Source: Biomphalaria glabrata
Lineage: Eukaryota; Mollusca; Gastropoda; Planorbidae
Assembly (NCBI RefSeq): GCF_947242115.1
Contig: NC_074728.1
Coordinates: 9,423,721 to 9,487,720 of the forward strand
Length of the DNA: 64,000 nucleotides
Reading direction: 5' to 3'
This document shows, in pieces, positions 13,282 to 36,200 of this stretch; position 1 is the stretch's first letter, and every line of letters begins with the position of its first letter. The notes under the pieces are model-generated. The model was given only the letters and a program-made list of their open reading frames with translations. It was not told the DNA's origin and did no database searches. Position numbers and translations under genes: made by a program.

Positions 13282-16159
13282 AAATTATTCATTTTAGCTT
13301 ATTATAATTCTTGCATAATGTTTGCATATTTATATTTTAGGATATCTAAAGTGTCTAAAGGCTAAAAATAATAATAGCATTAAAATAAAAAAAAATATTT
13401 ACTCAATATTTTTCGATGTCTAAAATATTTCTTGCAAAATGACAAAAAATATTTTTTTCTGCGCTATTTTCGGGGAACCCTAATTCCCACAAAATGTTCA
13501 CTATCGTTTCATGTCAACAAATTGTTCATCTCTTCTTCCATTCGAAGTCTTGTTCTTTTTCAATGAAGACACTTTCAAAAATTCCAAGTTATTTGTTTGC
13601 ACATACAAAACTATTTCACTTGGTTTTGTAAACTTAAATCAATGGGGGTTTTGTCATTATTTCTAAAGGGTACATTTAGTGTGATATCAATTATATTATA
13701 AGTATTATAACAATTTATTATAATATATGTCTAAAAACACAAAAAAGAAATATTTCAAGATTTCCTGAACTTCTTCAGCTAGTTCTTATGCGTTTCTTCT
13801 AAAGGCATTACCCCTTGGACAAGTGTTTGACAAAAATATTATTTCAGCCTTTTCCTATAGGAACTCCATCTGCATATTTAACTCAAGCGAAAATAGTGGT
13901 CTTGTCTCTTTGTTAGAAGAGTGCTTATTTCATCGTCAATAGCTTTTCTTTTTCTAGTTGTTCCTGATTTAGCATCAGATTGTTTTTTTTTCCTAAGTTA
14001 TCTGAAAGTCTTACTTGCTTGGTGTGATTCATTTACAATATAACTTCAGCGTCAATAAGCTAATGCAACTGCAGGTTTGAAAACTATCCAAAAGTTGTCT
14101 AAAATCATGTAACCTTTTTGTCTTTTACAAAGCTTATTTCAAATCTCAATGTCTCTCCATCTGGTAAACATTTTGAAAACATTCTCCCACACCCATTCTC
14201 AGATCAAGTAAACTTTCCACAAATTTTTTAATTGTACCTAACAAAACTTGAATCAATAAAAATAAAATAAAAAAAAAAACATATTAGTCAAAAATTGGAT
14301 ATTAAAAAATTTACATTATTGAGAAATATAGATCAACTTGTGATGGGAGACTTTTGCTACATATACTCAATAAGCACTTAGAGAAACCTCAAATTGTATA
14401 CATGTAATGTCCCTCTCACTGACACAATTTGATTTTAAGCTAATGGTCTGTCAAAAACTTGGATCTCATTCAGAAACTGTCTTTTGTGCATTATTTAAAT
14501 CCAGATCAAGGAAATTCATAAAACTGATAAAACTTTCTTCAACTCTTTTCATTAAACATTTTATGTACTATTTAAATCATTTGGCAGGAAAGGAAACATC
14601 TTTACCAAACTTTGTTTTATGACCATTCTCTGTCATAAGACTGAATTTTTTAGTGTTTTGGATGTCTACAGCAGTGATAATTTTATAAATTGGTAAAACA
14701 TCTATTTGAAAAACATATTTGGTAACCATATCATAATCAGCTCTTCTGGCAGAAATATAATCTAATGAGTATGAAAGAGTATAGAAAATATTGACAATTT
14801 TCAACTGAGTACTTTGGCATCAAAAATTCAAGAAAAAAAATTCAAATAGATGTAACTGTGATTCAACTAAGACTAATGAACCCCAGAGACTCACCTAACT
14901 AAAACAATGACTTGGACATTAGTATAAATCTAGCTTTGAACTTTACTGACGAGGGGATTTTTTATTCATACTAATATTTTTGGGCAAGTTAATAAAAAAA
15001 AAGGTCATAATAGCTATGTTCGAGCATTTGTTTCATAAAGAAAAATTTTTTTTTTTATAGGTTTTACAAAATTATCGCCAGAACAAAATTACAGGCATTT
15101 TCTAATGTGGTAAGCCTGCAACTAGTACAAATTGTAACAAAAAGAAAAAATCAAATGATCTTGTCATGAATGAATTTTTTATTTGACTCCCAGAAGGTAA
15201 GAATGACAAATCATGAAGTAAGTTTAATTATTTTTTTTTTCATTATATAATTCTGGTGGATCACATAAAAAAAATTTAAATGAACAAAATAATCAGTGAA
15301 TGTATGAAATATTGTGTGAGAGATGGTGAATCATACCAATAAAATGTCAAGAGATCAAACATTCATCTGCACTTTCTCTCTCAAACACACTGCACAGGTA
15401 GACAGACAAAAGGAGCAGCCAAAACCTAAATCCTACAGCAGAACAATCAGGCTGCCACTAATGGTCATTGTGATCAAACACAAACAAATGCTGAATGAAA
15501 ATAATGGTGTACTTCTAGAAAACTGGTTAAAACAAAAAAATATACGCACAAAAAAAAATTTAAAAAAAAATTAGCCAGGTACCAGTTGCAATTTTCTTTA
15601 TAAGAGAGGATTGCTTTTCTTTTAAAGTACTGCTCAATTCCATACAAAATGTTTTGAGAAAAAATTAAGGCAGAATTACTAGCTTCTGAAAATCTAAGCT
15701 GATCATTTTCTAGTGAGAAAGTCATAGTAAACACTTTAAGGGTCTAGTAGTAAAGCACCGAACATGAATAAACTGAAAATTAAAAGCAGGTACAAAAACT
15801 GAAGTTCACAAAACTAACTCTGTACAGCAGCAACTACAGTACTAAAATACACTTCCATTGCAGTGCTCATCTCCTGCACAAAACTTGACACAAATGCATG
15901 ACAAAGAACGAACCAGTAATGATGCACATATGCAGACTTAAAAACAGTCAAAAACTTATGATCAACGAATGTATATGTAATGAGAATTGATGTACATCAG
16001 GTTAATGAGAATAAAAGATGCCACCCCTTTTTTTTTTTTTTTACACTTGCCTACACACACACACACACCACCATCAATACTTTTGTCCTTTTATGTACAC
16101 ACAAGTTCAACCAAATTCAAATGCACATGTACAATAACAGCAACCAAACAACATATCAA
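13282..16159 (-). other. 3' flank of ANP32, including its likely 3'UTR
   Basis: AT-rich sequence downstream of the ANP32 stop. Minus-strand AATAAA motifs lie at 15178-15183 and 14961-14966 and are candidate polyadenylation signals. A short minus-strand stretch at about 13890-13985 reads like coding sequence (TTRKRKAIDDEIS) but is isolated and probably a decayed element. No complete gene was found. Confidence 0.4.
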
Positions 16160-26262
<10,103 letters not shown>

Positions 26263-26379
26263 GTAGTTTTATCCAAATTTCACAAATAATTATGATATTT
26301 CACTGAAAATCAAAGCTCCGTTTTCAAGAAGAAAGATCTTACACTACCACAGTGCGCGCGAGATATCAATGTTGAGAGG

Positions 26380-26470
26380 GCGCTTCGCTGATTGGCTGAA
26401 CATAGTCCTGGGGCATGTGGTAATCTCATAAATATATAGAAGTATTTTCCCGCTTCAGCCAATAGAAACA
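26380..26470 (-). promoter_or_regulatory. putative ANP32 promoter with an inverted CCAAT pair
   Basis: About 120-200 bases upstream of the ANP32 start are two mirror-image CCAAT boxes, ATTGGCTGAA at 26391-26400 and TTCAGCCAAT at 26454-26463, around a short AATATATAG stretch. The local sequence is GC-richer (AGTGCGCGCG at 26351) than its surroundings. The pair is what NF-Y would bind in animal promoters. Transcription start and regulation are inferred only from position. Confidence 0.45.
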
Positions 26471-26479
26471 CAATCGGCA

Positions 26480-28550
26480 CTCCATTTATCAACAACATTA
26501 CCACGTGTAGTTTCTATTTTTATATGGTTTCCATGCAGTTTCCCCCCAATGTTTACGTTTATTATTTATTTTATTTGCATTACTCTTCAAATGTTTTGAA
26601 ATCTTTCTTAGTGCATTATCAACATATTATTGTAAAATTAGTCAGATAAATGAAATATTTTTAAGTTGGTATTATTTAGGGAGTCTGAAACCTGTTTAAA
26701 CAATAACAGTAAACACGAAAGTAAAAGACAAAACATTTTAGGCCTACATGTAATGTTAATATCGTATTTTTTCCCAAATAAATAGTAGTACAACAGTTTA
26801 ATATTAATCCTAAAATATTTCATTTTTAATAATTAAAAAGGAGGCAAAATATGAATTGATAAATATTTACCTTTATAACACTTAATATACAGGCATATTT
26901 TAATGGTCATTTTATTTTACAAACTAACTTTATTGCATACTCTACATAAGAGAAACCACTCATTTAGCAATATCTAGACCACAAATATTTATTTTTAAAA
27001 ATGTTTTTAAATCTTGATAAATAAGTATTTAAATTAATAATGACACTACCATTTTAATAAGTGCCTTATTATTCTCATTTTCCCTAAATTTTATTAAATT
27101 ACTATATTATCTTTTTTATTTATTTTTTTTTTCTAAAATTACCCCTATATTATCAAATTACTGAAAGGAACAGTGTGATTCCAATCTGCCTAAAAAAAAA
27201 AGACACTGATACTTTTCAATTGTTTGGTAATCTTAAGAACCTTAAAATAATAGAGTTATAGACTGCCCCGTTTTTCTATATTTCAGTAAATAAAATTACT
27301 TGGGGGAGCAGTAGATTATCCTGATCTAACACCAATCCGCTTTTTTTAAAGCACAATAGACTGCAGAAACTTTTTTTTATTTTTTTTCGATATGAATATC
27401 ATAATGTTTTTTTGTTGTTTAAGTCTATATTCTAAATTTAGATATCTAACAAGAACTAGATCTATCAGAATGTATCTAGAATATAGATCTAGAATTAATA
27501 TCTAAATCTAGTCTACTTTTTTTTTTTCGTTTCGAATTTCTTTGTTCACGATTTGCTTTTAAGCTTTTTTTTTTTAAAATTGAACATAATTTGGAAGAAA
27601 ATTAGCGTAAAACTAAGTCTAGTTTTAAAATGTATGTCAACCACGCAAATGAAATTTGGCCTACATTGGGGCTCTGTTGCAGGTAGCCTGTGGAGGCCTA
27701 GGCATGCACAGGATTTTTTTTCTTTCACTATCAACTATGATCATGTGATAGTGAGTGATCGAGCGCCGCAGCTGTGACGTCATCGTGAAACATAACACTA
27801 AGTAAAATTATCAAAAACATCGTTCACAAAATCGAAATACACAATTGAGGCAAACAGGCAAAGTTTTAAAACATATTAATTTATATTACTGGGGAAAATG
27901 TTACCTTAATTTCAAATCCTACTTTAGTGCTATTCCGGCAAGTCAAGATTTTTTTCCCTAAATGTCGGCTGCGAAGTGGGCCCTAGTGACCTTGACTAAA
28001 ACATCAATTAACTCCATACATATTTTCACCTATTTTTACTAATATACGCACATAGACAACTAGCCATGTGTTTAAATTTCCATTTTAACGCGTAGTATAC
28101 ATTTTGGTTTAAGAATCCATAAATTAAAATAATGAAAACGTCCATTTTCACAGTAAGATCGTGAAATCGTCTAGCGGTGCCCCTTCCAGTTCGACGGTAA
28201 ATTCAATATGGCTACCAATTCAACATTCAGTCCGTGTTCATTCTCACCGGTCGAACTGGCTATGTTATTTTTCATTCTCCATATCCCTCTAGAGAGAATT
28301 TGTCTGTTCTGTTTTCCAGCATCTCTCGCGATTCATCGCTCACTAGATCTAGTCAGTGCGAGCAAAATTTACGTAGTTCTTCAAGAAATTTACGAACGTT
28401 AGCAATGATGCCAATATTATTGTTTAACTGTCATATATCTAAATTTAATAAATAGATGATTGATTTTTTTTCGTTTTAGAAATTGCGAATATAGTTTATT
28501 TAAAACATACATTAATTATTTGCTCTTGACATAATTTTCTGAACCTTTTG
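26480..28550. other. intergenic stretch upstream of ANP32, no gene recognised
   Basis: AT-rich, with a GC-richer patch around 27640-27790 that contains a CRE-like TGACGTCA (27775-27782), and another around 28170-28400 with short overlapping open frames and no domain. The inverted pair CCAGTTCGACGGT and ACCGGTCGAACTGG lies near 28183 and 28246. These could be parts of a promoter or a decayed element; nothing is definite. Confidence 0.35.
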
Positions 28551-28875
28551 CATGTATGCATATCATGGGCGTAGCCAGGATTTTTTTTATAAAAAATCTT
28601 TATATAGGCCTATGTATGTGTGTTTGTGTGTACATAATCTTTATTACATTCTGACCCTTCATTCTTTCGGAAGACGTTTATTGTGCCCTAGAATAGGTTC
28701 TTCCTGAAGTTAGTGGGAAAATTGTAGACTCCCCGCCATTGCCAGCAAGGAGGTCTGGGAGAGCGCTAGGAGCCCCGCCGCCAAGCACTATTTCTGGTAT
28801 TGAAAGACAACAAAATGCATATTCTGAGGTATCTACAATGCATTACCTGCTATTAATAAGTTTTATTTCAAAAAC

Positions 28876-29215
28876 CTAATGTACTATTCTTACAGACTTA
28901 GACCCTCCCGCGCCGTTTGGCGCATTTGCCGTCAAGCTGTTTCCACAAAAATCTGTCAATGGTAATGTCTGAAGCCTCTTCCCACCTGCTCTGAGGACCT
29001 CCATGAAGTGTGGCGCCAAGTTGTACCAGGATGTCATCGCAACTCTTAATATGCGTAATTCATTTTGTCGGAGAACATATCCCGCAAATCTCATGCGACG
29101 CTCTGTCACAATCTTACTAAGGGGGTCGACTCCCAGTTCGGCATAGGATTTCCTTGATTTAGAGCCGATCTCTGTAACTGACTCCTAAAATCTATCTGAG
29201 CCATCTTTGTTGAGC
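28876..29215 (-). pseudogene. LINE pol C-terminal remnant (RTE-like)
   Basis: The minus strand encodes TERRMRFAGYVLRQNELR and HFMEVLRAGGKR. In a shifted frame it then reads WEEASDITIDRFLWKQLD and ends at CAKRRGRV with a stop. This is the typical C-terminal segment after the reverse transcriptase in RTE-like LINEs. The frame change and the lack of the upstream domain show a truncated dead copy. A GGGCGTAGCCAGGATT word at 28566, common in dispersed repeats, lies on its 3' side. Confidence 0.65.
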
Positions 29216-29424
29216 TACATTTAGTGTTGTTCAATTTCGGCAGATGACTATTCACAGAGCTTAATTAATGGAGCCCCGCCACTGGTAGAAATGTGTAACC
29301 TCTCTTGAATACGCTCTTGGAATTAGGTGACTGTTGTTTGCATTAGATTTTATATCGAAAAGGGAAATTTTATCGTCAATATCATCTGAACTAAAAAATC
29401 TCTGGCGTTGTTTTTTTTTTTAAT

Positions 29425-29745
29425 TCAAAACCCTATTTAGCTACGGTCATATAATTTGGTAACTGTAGTTTGCTTTAGAATAATATTGAAGATAGATTTT
29501 TCTACATCAAAACGCTATGTATGGGGATTTTAAACTCAAAACCATCTGGAGGGATTTTAAATTAAAAAAAAAAAGCCATCTGTAGGAGATGGGTTTAAAC
29601 TCAAAACCCCCAACTGGCTTGGCTACGCTCAAATAATTTTAGTGTGTAATTTTTTATTTTTTTTTATTGAAGAGGTATTTTTTAGCATCAAACCCCATCT
29701 GAAAGGGGTTTTAAACTCAAAACCCTTTGGCTGTACTGGGGCAAG
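29425..29745. repeat. degenerate tandem repeat, unit about 110-180 bp
   Basis: The word GGTTTTAAACTCAAAACC, or close variants, recurs near 29530, 29600 and 29710. Between recurrences lie related blocks containing GGCTACG...CATATAATTT and ATTGAAGA...TTTTTAGCATCAAA. The copies are strongly diverged. This is probably the 3' debris of an old retroelement. Confidence 0.5.
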
Positions 29746-30037
29746 TGATGGTTTATAGTATTAAAATCTTTCCTAAAATAAGCAAATCAAAGCAAAAATA
29801 TGTCACTAAATTCCGATCCCCCTTCCCTTGCAGGGGGGATTTCATTTCGGCTGGGTGGTACGCCCATGATATATATAGACTCAAGAATAGATATTTCAAT
29901 AAAGCTTTTCTTTCATGGCATGTAGGCTATATTGTATTGACATTTCAAAGCTACAACAAAACTACAAGATAATTAGCGTTCTCGTTTGATATTAAATATT
30001 TCATCAGGCGTTGTGGTTAGCGCGGTTCCTTGTCGGG

Positions 30038-30201
<164 letters not shown>

Positions 30202-30273
30202 ACCTAGGCCTACCACTCTCACAAACCGACTCATACAGTCGATGACTTATCTATATATCATCAAAGAGTGCAT

Positions 30274-33200
30274 CTTAACTGTATTCTTTGATTAGAATAA
30301 GTAGTAAATGTGGGCTCTAGCTCTAGCTCTAACTGTATTCTTTGATTAGAATAAGTAGTAAATGTGGGCTCTAGCTCTAGCTCTAACTGTATTCTTTGAT
30401 TAGAATAAGTAGTAAATGTGGGCTCTAGCTCTAGCTGTATTCTTTGATTAGAATAAGTAGTAAATGTGGGCTCTAGCTCTAGCTCTAACTGTATTCTTTG
30501 ATTAGAATAAGTAGTAAATGTGGGCTCTAGCTCTAGCTCTAACTGTATTCTTTGATTAGAATAAGTAGTAAATGTGGGCTCTAGCTCTAACTGTATTCTT
30601 TGAATAGAATAAGTAGTAAATGTGGGCTCTAGCTCTAGCTCTAACTGTATTCTTTGATTAGAATAAGTAGTAAATGTGGGCTCTAGCTCTAGCTCTAACT
30701 GTATTCTTTGATTAGAATAAGTAGTAAATGTGGGCTCTAGCTCTAGCTCTAGCTGTATTCTTTGATTAGAATAAGTAGTAAATGTGGGCTCTAGCTCTAG
30801 CTCTAACTGTATTCTTTGATTAGAATAAGTAGTAAATGTGGGCTCTAGCTCTAGCTCTAACTGTATTCTTTGATTAGAATAAGTAGTAAATGTGGGCTCT
30901 AGCTCTAGCTCTAACTGTATTCTTTGATTAGAATAAGTAGTAAATGTGGGCTCTAGCTCTAGCTCTAACTGTATTCTTTGATTAGAATAAGTAGTAAATG
31001 TGGGCTCTAGCTCTAGCTCTAACTGTATTCTTTGATTAGAATAAGTAGTAAATGTGGGCTCTAGCTCTAGCTCTAGCTGTATTCTTTGATTAGAATAAGT
31101 AGTAAATGTGGGCTCTAGCTCTAGCTCTAACTGTATTCTTTGATTAGAATAAGTAGTAAATGTGGGCTCTAGCTCTAGCTCTAACTGTATTCTTTGATTA
31201 GAATAAGTAGTAAATGTGGGCTCTAGCTCTAGCTCTAACTGTATTCTTTGATTAGAATAAGTAGTAAATGTGGGCTCTAGCTCTAGCTCTAACTGTATTC
31301 TTTGATTAGAATAAGTAGTAAATGTGGGCTCTAGCTCTAGCTCTAACTGTATTCTTTGATTAGAATAAGTAGTAAATGTGGGCTCTAGCTCTAGCTCTAA
31401 CTGTATTCTTTGATTAGAATAAGTAGTAAATGTGGGCTCTAGCTCTAGCTCTAACTGTATTCTTTGATTAGAATAAGTAGTAAATGTGGGCTCTAGCTCT
31501 AGCTCTAACTGTATTCTTTGATTAGAATAAGTAGTAAATGTGGGCTCTAGCTCTAGCTCTAACTGTATTCTTTGATTAGAATAAGTAGTAAATGTGGGCT
31601 CTAGCTCTAGCTCTAACTGTATTCTTTGATTAGAATAAGTAGTAAATGTGGGCTCTAGCTCTAGCTCTAACTGTATTCTTTGATTAGAATAAGTAGTAAA
31701 TGTGGGCTCTAGCTCTAGCTGTATTCTTTGATTAGAATAAGTAGTAAATGTGGGCTCTAGCTCTAGCTCTAACTGTATTCTTTGATTAGAATAAGTAGTA
31801 AATGTGGGCTCTAGCTCTAGCTCTAACTGTATTCTTTGATTAGAATAAGTAGTAAATGTGGGCTCTAGCTCTAACTGTATTCTTTGATTAGAATAAGTAG
31901 TAAATGTGGGCTCTAGCTCTAGCTCTAACTGTATTCTTTGATTAGAATAAGTAGTAAATGTGGGCTCTAGCTCTAGCTCTAACTGTATTCTTTGATTAGA
32001 ATAAGTAGTAAATGTGGGCTCTAGCTCTAGCTCTAACTGTATTCTTTGATTAGAATAAGTAGTAAATGTGGGCTCTAGCTCTAGCTCTAGCTGTATTCTT
32101 TGATTAGAATAAGTAGTAAATGTGGGCTCTAGCTCTAGCTCTAACTGTATTCTTTGATTAGAATAAGTAGTAAATGTGGGCTCTAGCTCTAGCTCTAACT
32201 GTATTCTTTGATTAGAATAAGTAGTAAATGTGGGCTCTAGCTCTAGCTGTATTCTTTGATTAGAATAAGTAGTAAATGTGGGCTCTAGCTCTAGCTCTAA
32301 CTGTATTCTTTGATTAGAATAAGTAGTAAATGTGGGCTCTAGCTCTAGCTCTAACTGTATTCTTTGATTAGAATAAGTAGTAAATGTGGGCTCTAGCTCT
32401 AACTGTATTCTTTGAATAGAATAAGTAGTAAATGTGGGCTCTAGCTCTAGCTCTAACTGTATTCTTTGATTAGAATAAGTAGTAAATGTGGGCTCTAGCT
32501 CTAGCTCTAACTGTATTCTTTGATTAGAATAAGTAGTAAATGTGGGCTCTAGCTCTAGCTCTAGCTGTATTCTTTGATTAGAATAAGTAGTAAATGTGGG
32601 CTCTAGCTCTAGCTCTAACTGTATTCTTTGATTAGAATAAGTAGTAAATGTGGGCTCTAGCTCTAGCTCTAACTGTATTCTTTGATTAGAATAAGTAGTA
32701 AATGTGGGCTCTAGCTCTAGCTCTAACTGTATTCTTTGATTAGAATAAGTAGTAAATGTGGGCTCTAGCTCTAGCTCTAACTGTATTCTTTGATTAGAAT
32801 AAGTAGTAAATGTGGGCTCTAGCTCTAGCTCTAACTGTATTCTTTGATTAGAATAAGTAGTAAATGTGGGCTCTAGCTCTAGCTCTAGCTGTATTCTTTG
32901 ATTAGAATAAGTAGTAAATGTGGGCTCTAGCTCTAGCTCTAACTGTATTCTTTGATTAGAATAAGTAGTAAATGTGGGCTCTAGCTCTAGCTCTAACTGT
33001 ATTCTTTGATTAGAATAAGTAGTAAATGTGGGCTCTAGCTCTAGCTCTAACTGTATTCTTTGATTAGAATAAGTAGTAAATGTGGGCTCTAGCTCTAGCT
33101 CTAACTGTATTCTTTGATTAGAATAAGTAGTAAATGTGGGCTCTAGCTCTAGCTCTAACTGTATTCTTTGATTAGAATAAGTAGTAAATGTGGGCTCTAG

Positions 33201-36200
33201 CTCTAGCTCTAACTGTATTCTTTGATTAGAATAAGTAGTAAATGTGGGCTCTAGCTCTAGCTCTAACTGTATTCTTTGATTAGAATAAGTAGTAAATGTG
33301 GGCTCTAGCTCTAGCTCTAACTGTATTCTTTGATTAGAATAAGTAGTAAATGTGGGCTCTAGCTCTAGCTCTAACTGTATTCTTTGATTAGAATAAGTAG
33401 TAAATGTGGGCTCTAGCTCTAGCTCTAACTGTATTCTTTGATTAGAATAAGTAGTAAATGTGGGCTCTAGCTCTAGCTGTATTCTTTGATTAGAATAAGT
33501 AGTAAATGTGGGCTCTAGCTCTAGCTCTAACTGTATTCTTTGATTAGAATAAGTAGTAAATGTGGGCTCTAGCTCTAGCTCTAACTGTATTCTTTGATTA
33601 GAATAAGTAGTAAATGTGGGCTCTAGCTCTAACTGTATTCTTTGATTAGAATAAGTAGTAAATGTGGGCTCTAGCTCTAGCTCTAACTGTATTCTTTGAT
33701 TAGAATAAGTAGTAAATGTGGGCTCTAGCTCTAGCTCTAACTGTATTCTTTGATTAGAATAAGTAGTAAATGTGGGCTCTAGCTCTAGCTGTATTCTTTG
33801 ATTAGAATAAGTAGTAAATGTGGGCTCTAGCTCTAGCTCTAACTGTATTCTTTGATTAGAATAAGTAGTAAATGTGGGCTCTAGCTCTAGCTCTAACTGT
33901 ATTCTTTGATTAGAATAAGTAGTAAATGTGGGCTCTAGCTCTAACTGTATTCTTTGATTAGAATAAGTAGTAAATGTGGGCTCTAGCTCTAGCTCTAACT
34001 GTATTCTTTGATTAGAATAAGTAGTAAATGTGGGCTCTAGCTCTAGCTCTAACTGTATTCTTTGATTAGAATAAGTAGTAAATGTGGGCTCTAGCTCTAG
34101 CTCTAGCTGTATTCTTTGATTAGAATAAGTAGTAAATGTGGGCTCTAGCTCTAGCTCTAACTGTATTCTTTGATTAGAATAAGTAGTAAATGTGGGCTCT
34201 AGCTCTAGCTCTAACTGTATTCTTTGATTAGAATAAGTAGTAAATGTGGGCTCTAGCTCTAGCTCTAACTGTATTCTTTGATTAGAATAAGTAGTAAATG
34301 TGGGCTCTAGCTCTAGCTCTAACTGTATTCTTTGATTAGAATAAGTAGTAAATGTGGGCTCTAGCTCTAGCTCTAACTGTATTCTTTGATTAGAATAAGT
34401 AGTAAATGTGGGCTCTAGCTCTAGCTCTAACTGTATTCTTTGATTAGAATAAGTAGTAAATGTGGGCTCTAGCTCTAGCTCTAACTGTATTCTTTGATTA
34501 GAATAAGTAGTAAATGTGGGCTCTAGCTCTAGCTCTAACTGTATTCTTTGATTAGAATAAGTAGTAAATGTGGGCTCTAGCTCTAGCTCTAACTGTATTC
34601 TTTGATTAGAATAAGTAGTAAATGTGGGCTCTAGCTCTAGCTCTAACTGTATTCTTTGATTAGAATAAGTAGTAAATGTGGGCTCTAGCTCTAGCTCTAA
34701 CTGTATTCTTTGATTAGAATAAGTAGTAAATGTGGGCTCTAGCTCTAGCTGTATTCTTTGATTAGAATAAGTAGTAAATGTGGGCTCTAGCTCTAGCTCT
34801 AACTGTATTCTTTGATTAGAATAAGTAGTAAATGTGGGCTCTAGCTCTAGCTCTAACTGTATTCTTTGATTAGAATAAGTAGTAAATGTGGGCTCTAGCT
34901 CTAACTGTATTCTTTGATTAGAATAAGTAGTAAATGTGGGCTCTAGCTCTAGCTCTAACTGTATTCTTTGATTAGAATAAGTAGTAAATGTGGGCTCTAG
35001 CTCTAGCTCTAACTGTATTCTTTGATTAGAATAAGTAGTAAATGTGGGCTCTAGCTCTAGCTCTAGCTGTATTCTTTGATTAGAATAAGTAGTAAATGTG
35101 GGCTCTAGCTCTAGCTCTAACTGTATTCTTTGATTAGAATAAGTAGTAAATGTGGGCTCTAGCTCTAGCTCTAACTGTATTCTTTGATTAGAATAAGTAG
35201 TAAATGTGGGCTCTAGCTCTAGCTCTAACTGTATTCTTTGATTAGAATAAGTAGTAAATGTGGGCTCTAGCTCTAGCTGTATTCTTTGATTAGAATAAGT
35301 AGTAAATGTGGGCTCTAGCTCTAGCTCTAACTGTATTCTTTGATTAGAATAAGTAGTAAATGTGGGCTCTAGCTCTAGCTCTAACTGTATTCTTTGATTA
35401 GAATAAGTAGTAAATGTGGGCTCTAGCTCTAACTGTATTCTTTGAATAGAATAAGTAGTAAATGTGGGCTCTAGCTCTAACTGTATTCTTTGATTAGAAT
35501 AAGTAGTAAATGTGGGCTCTAGCTCTAGCTCTAACTGTATTCTTTGATTAGAATAAGTAGTAAATGTGGGCTCTAGCTCTAGCTCTAGCTGTATTCTTTG
35601 ATTAGAATAAGTAGTAAATGTGGGCTCTAGCTCTAGCTCTAACTGTATTCTTTGATTAGAATAAGTAGTAAATGTGGGCTCTAGCTCTAGCTCTAACTGT
35701 ATTCTTTGATTAGAATAAGTAGTAAATGTGGGCTCTAGCTCTAGCTCTAACTGTATTCTTTGATTAGAATAAGTAGTAAATGTGGGCTCTAGCTCTAGCT
35801 CTAACTGTATTCTTTGATTAGAATAAGTAGTAAATGTGGGCTCTAGCTCTAGCTCTAACTGTATTCTTTGATTAGAATAAGTAGTAAATGTGGGCTCTAG
35901 CTCTAGCTCTAGCTGTATTCTTTGATTAGAATAAGTAGTAAATGTGGGCTCTAGCTCTAGCTCTAACTGTATTCTTTGATTAGAATAAGTAGTAAATGTG
36001 GGCTCTAGCTCTAGCTCTAACTGTATTCTTTGATTAGAATAAGTAGTAAATGTGGGCTCTAGCTCTAGCTCTAACTGTATTCTTTGATTAGAATAAGTAG
36101 TAAATGTGGGCTCTAGCTCTAGCTCTAACTGTATTCTTTGATTAGAATAAGTAGTAAATGTGGGCTCTAGCTCTAGCTCTAACTGTATTCTTTGATTAGA

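Noticed and set aside
28208-28455. Overlapping short frames at a GC-richer patch as a gene
   Set aside because: Two frames of similar length compete, neither has a domain, and no exon partner is visible.
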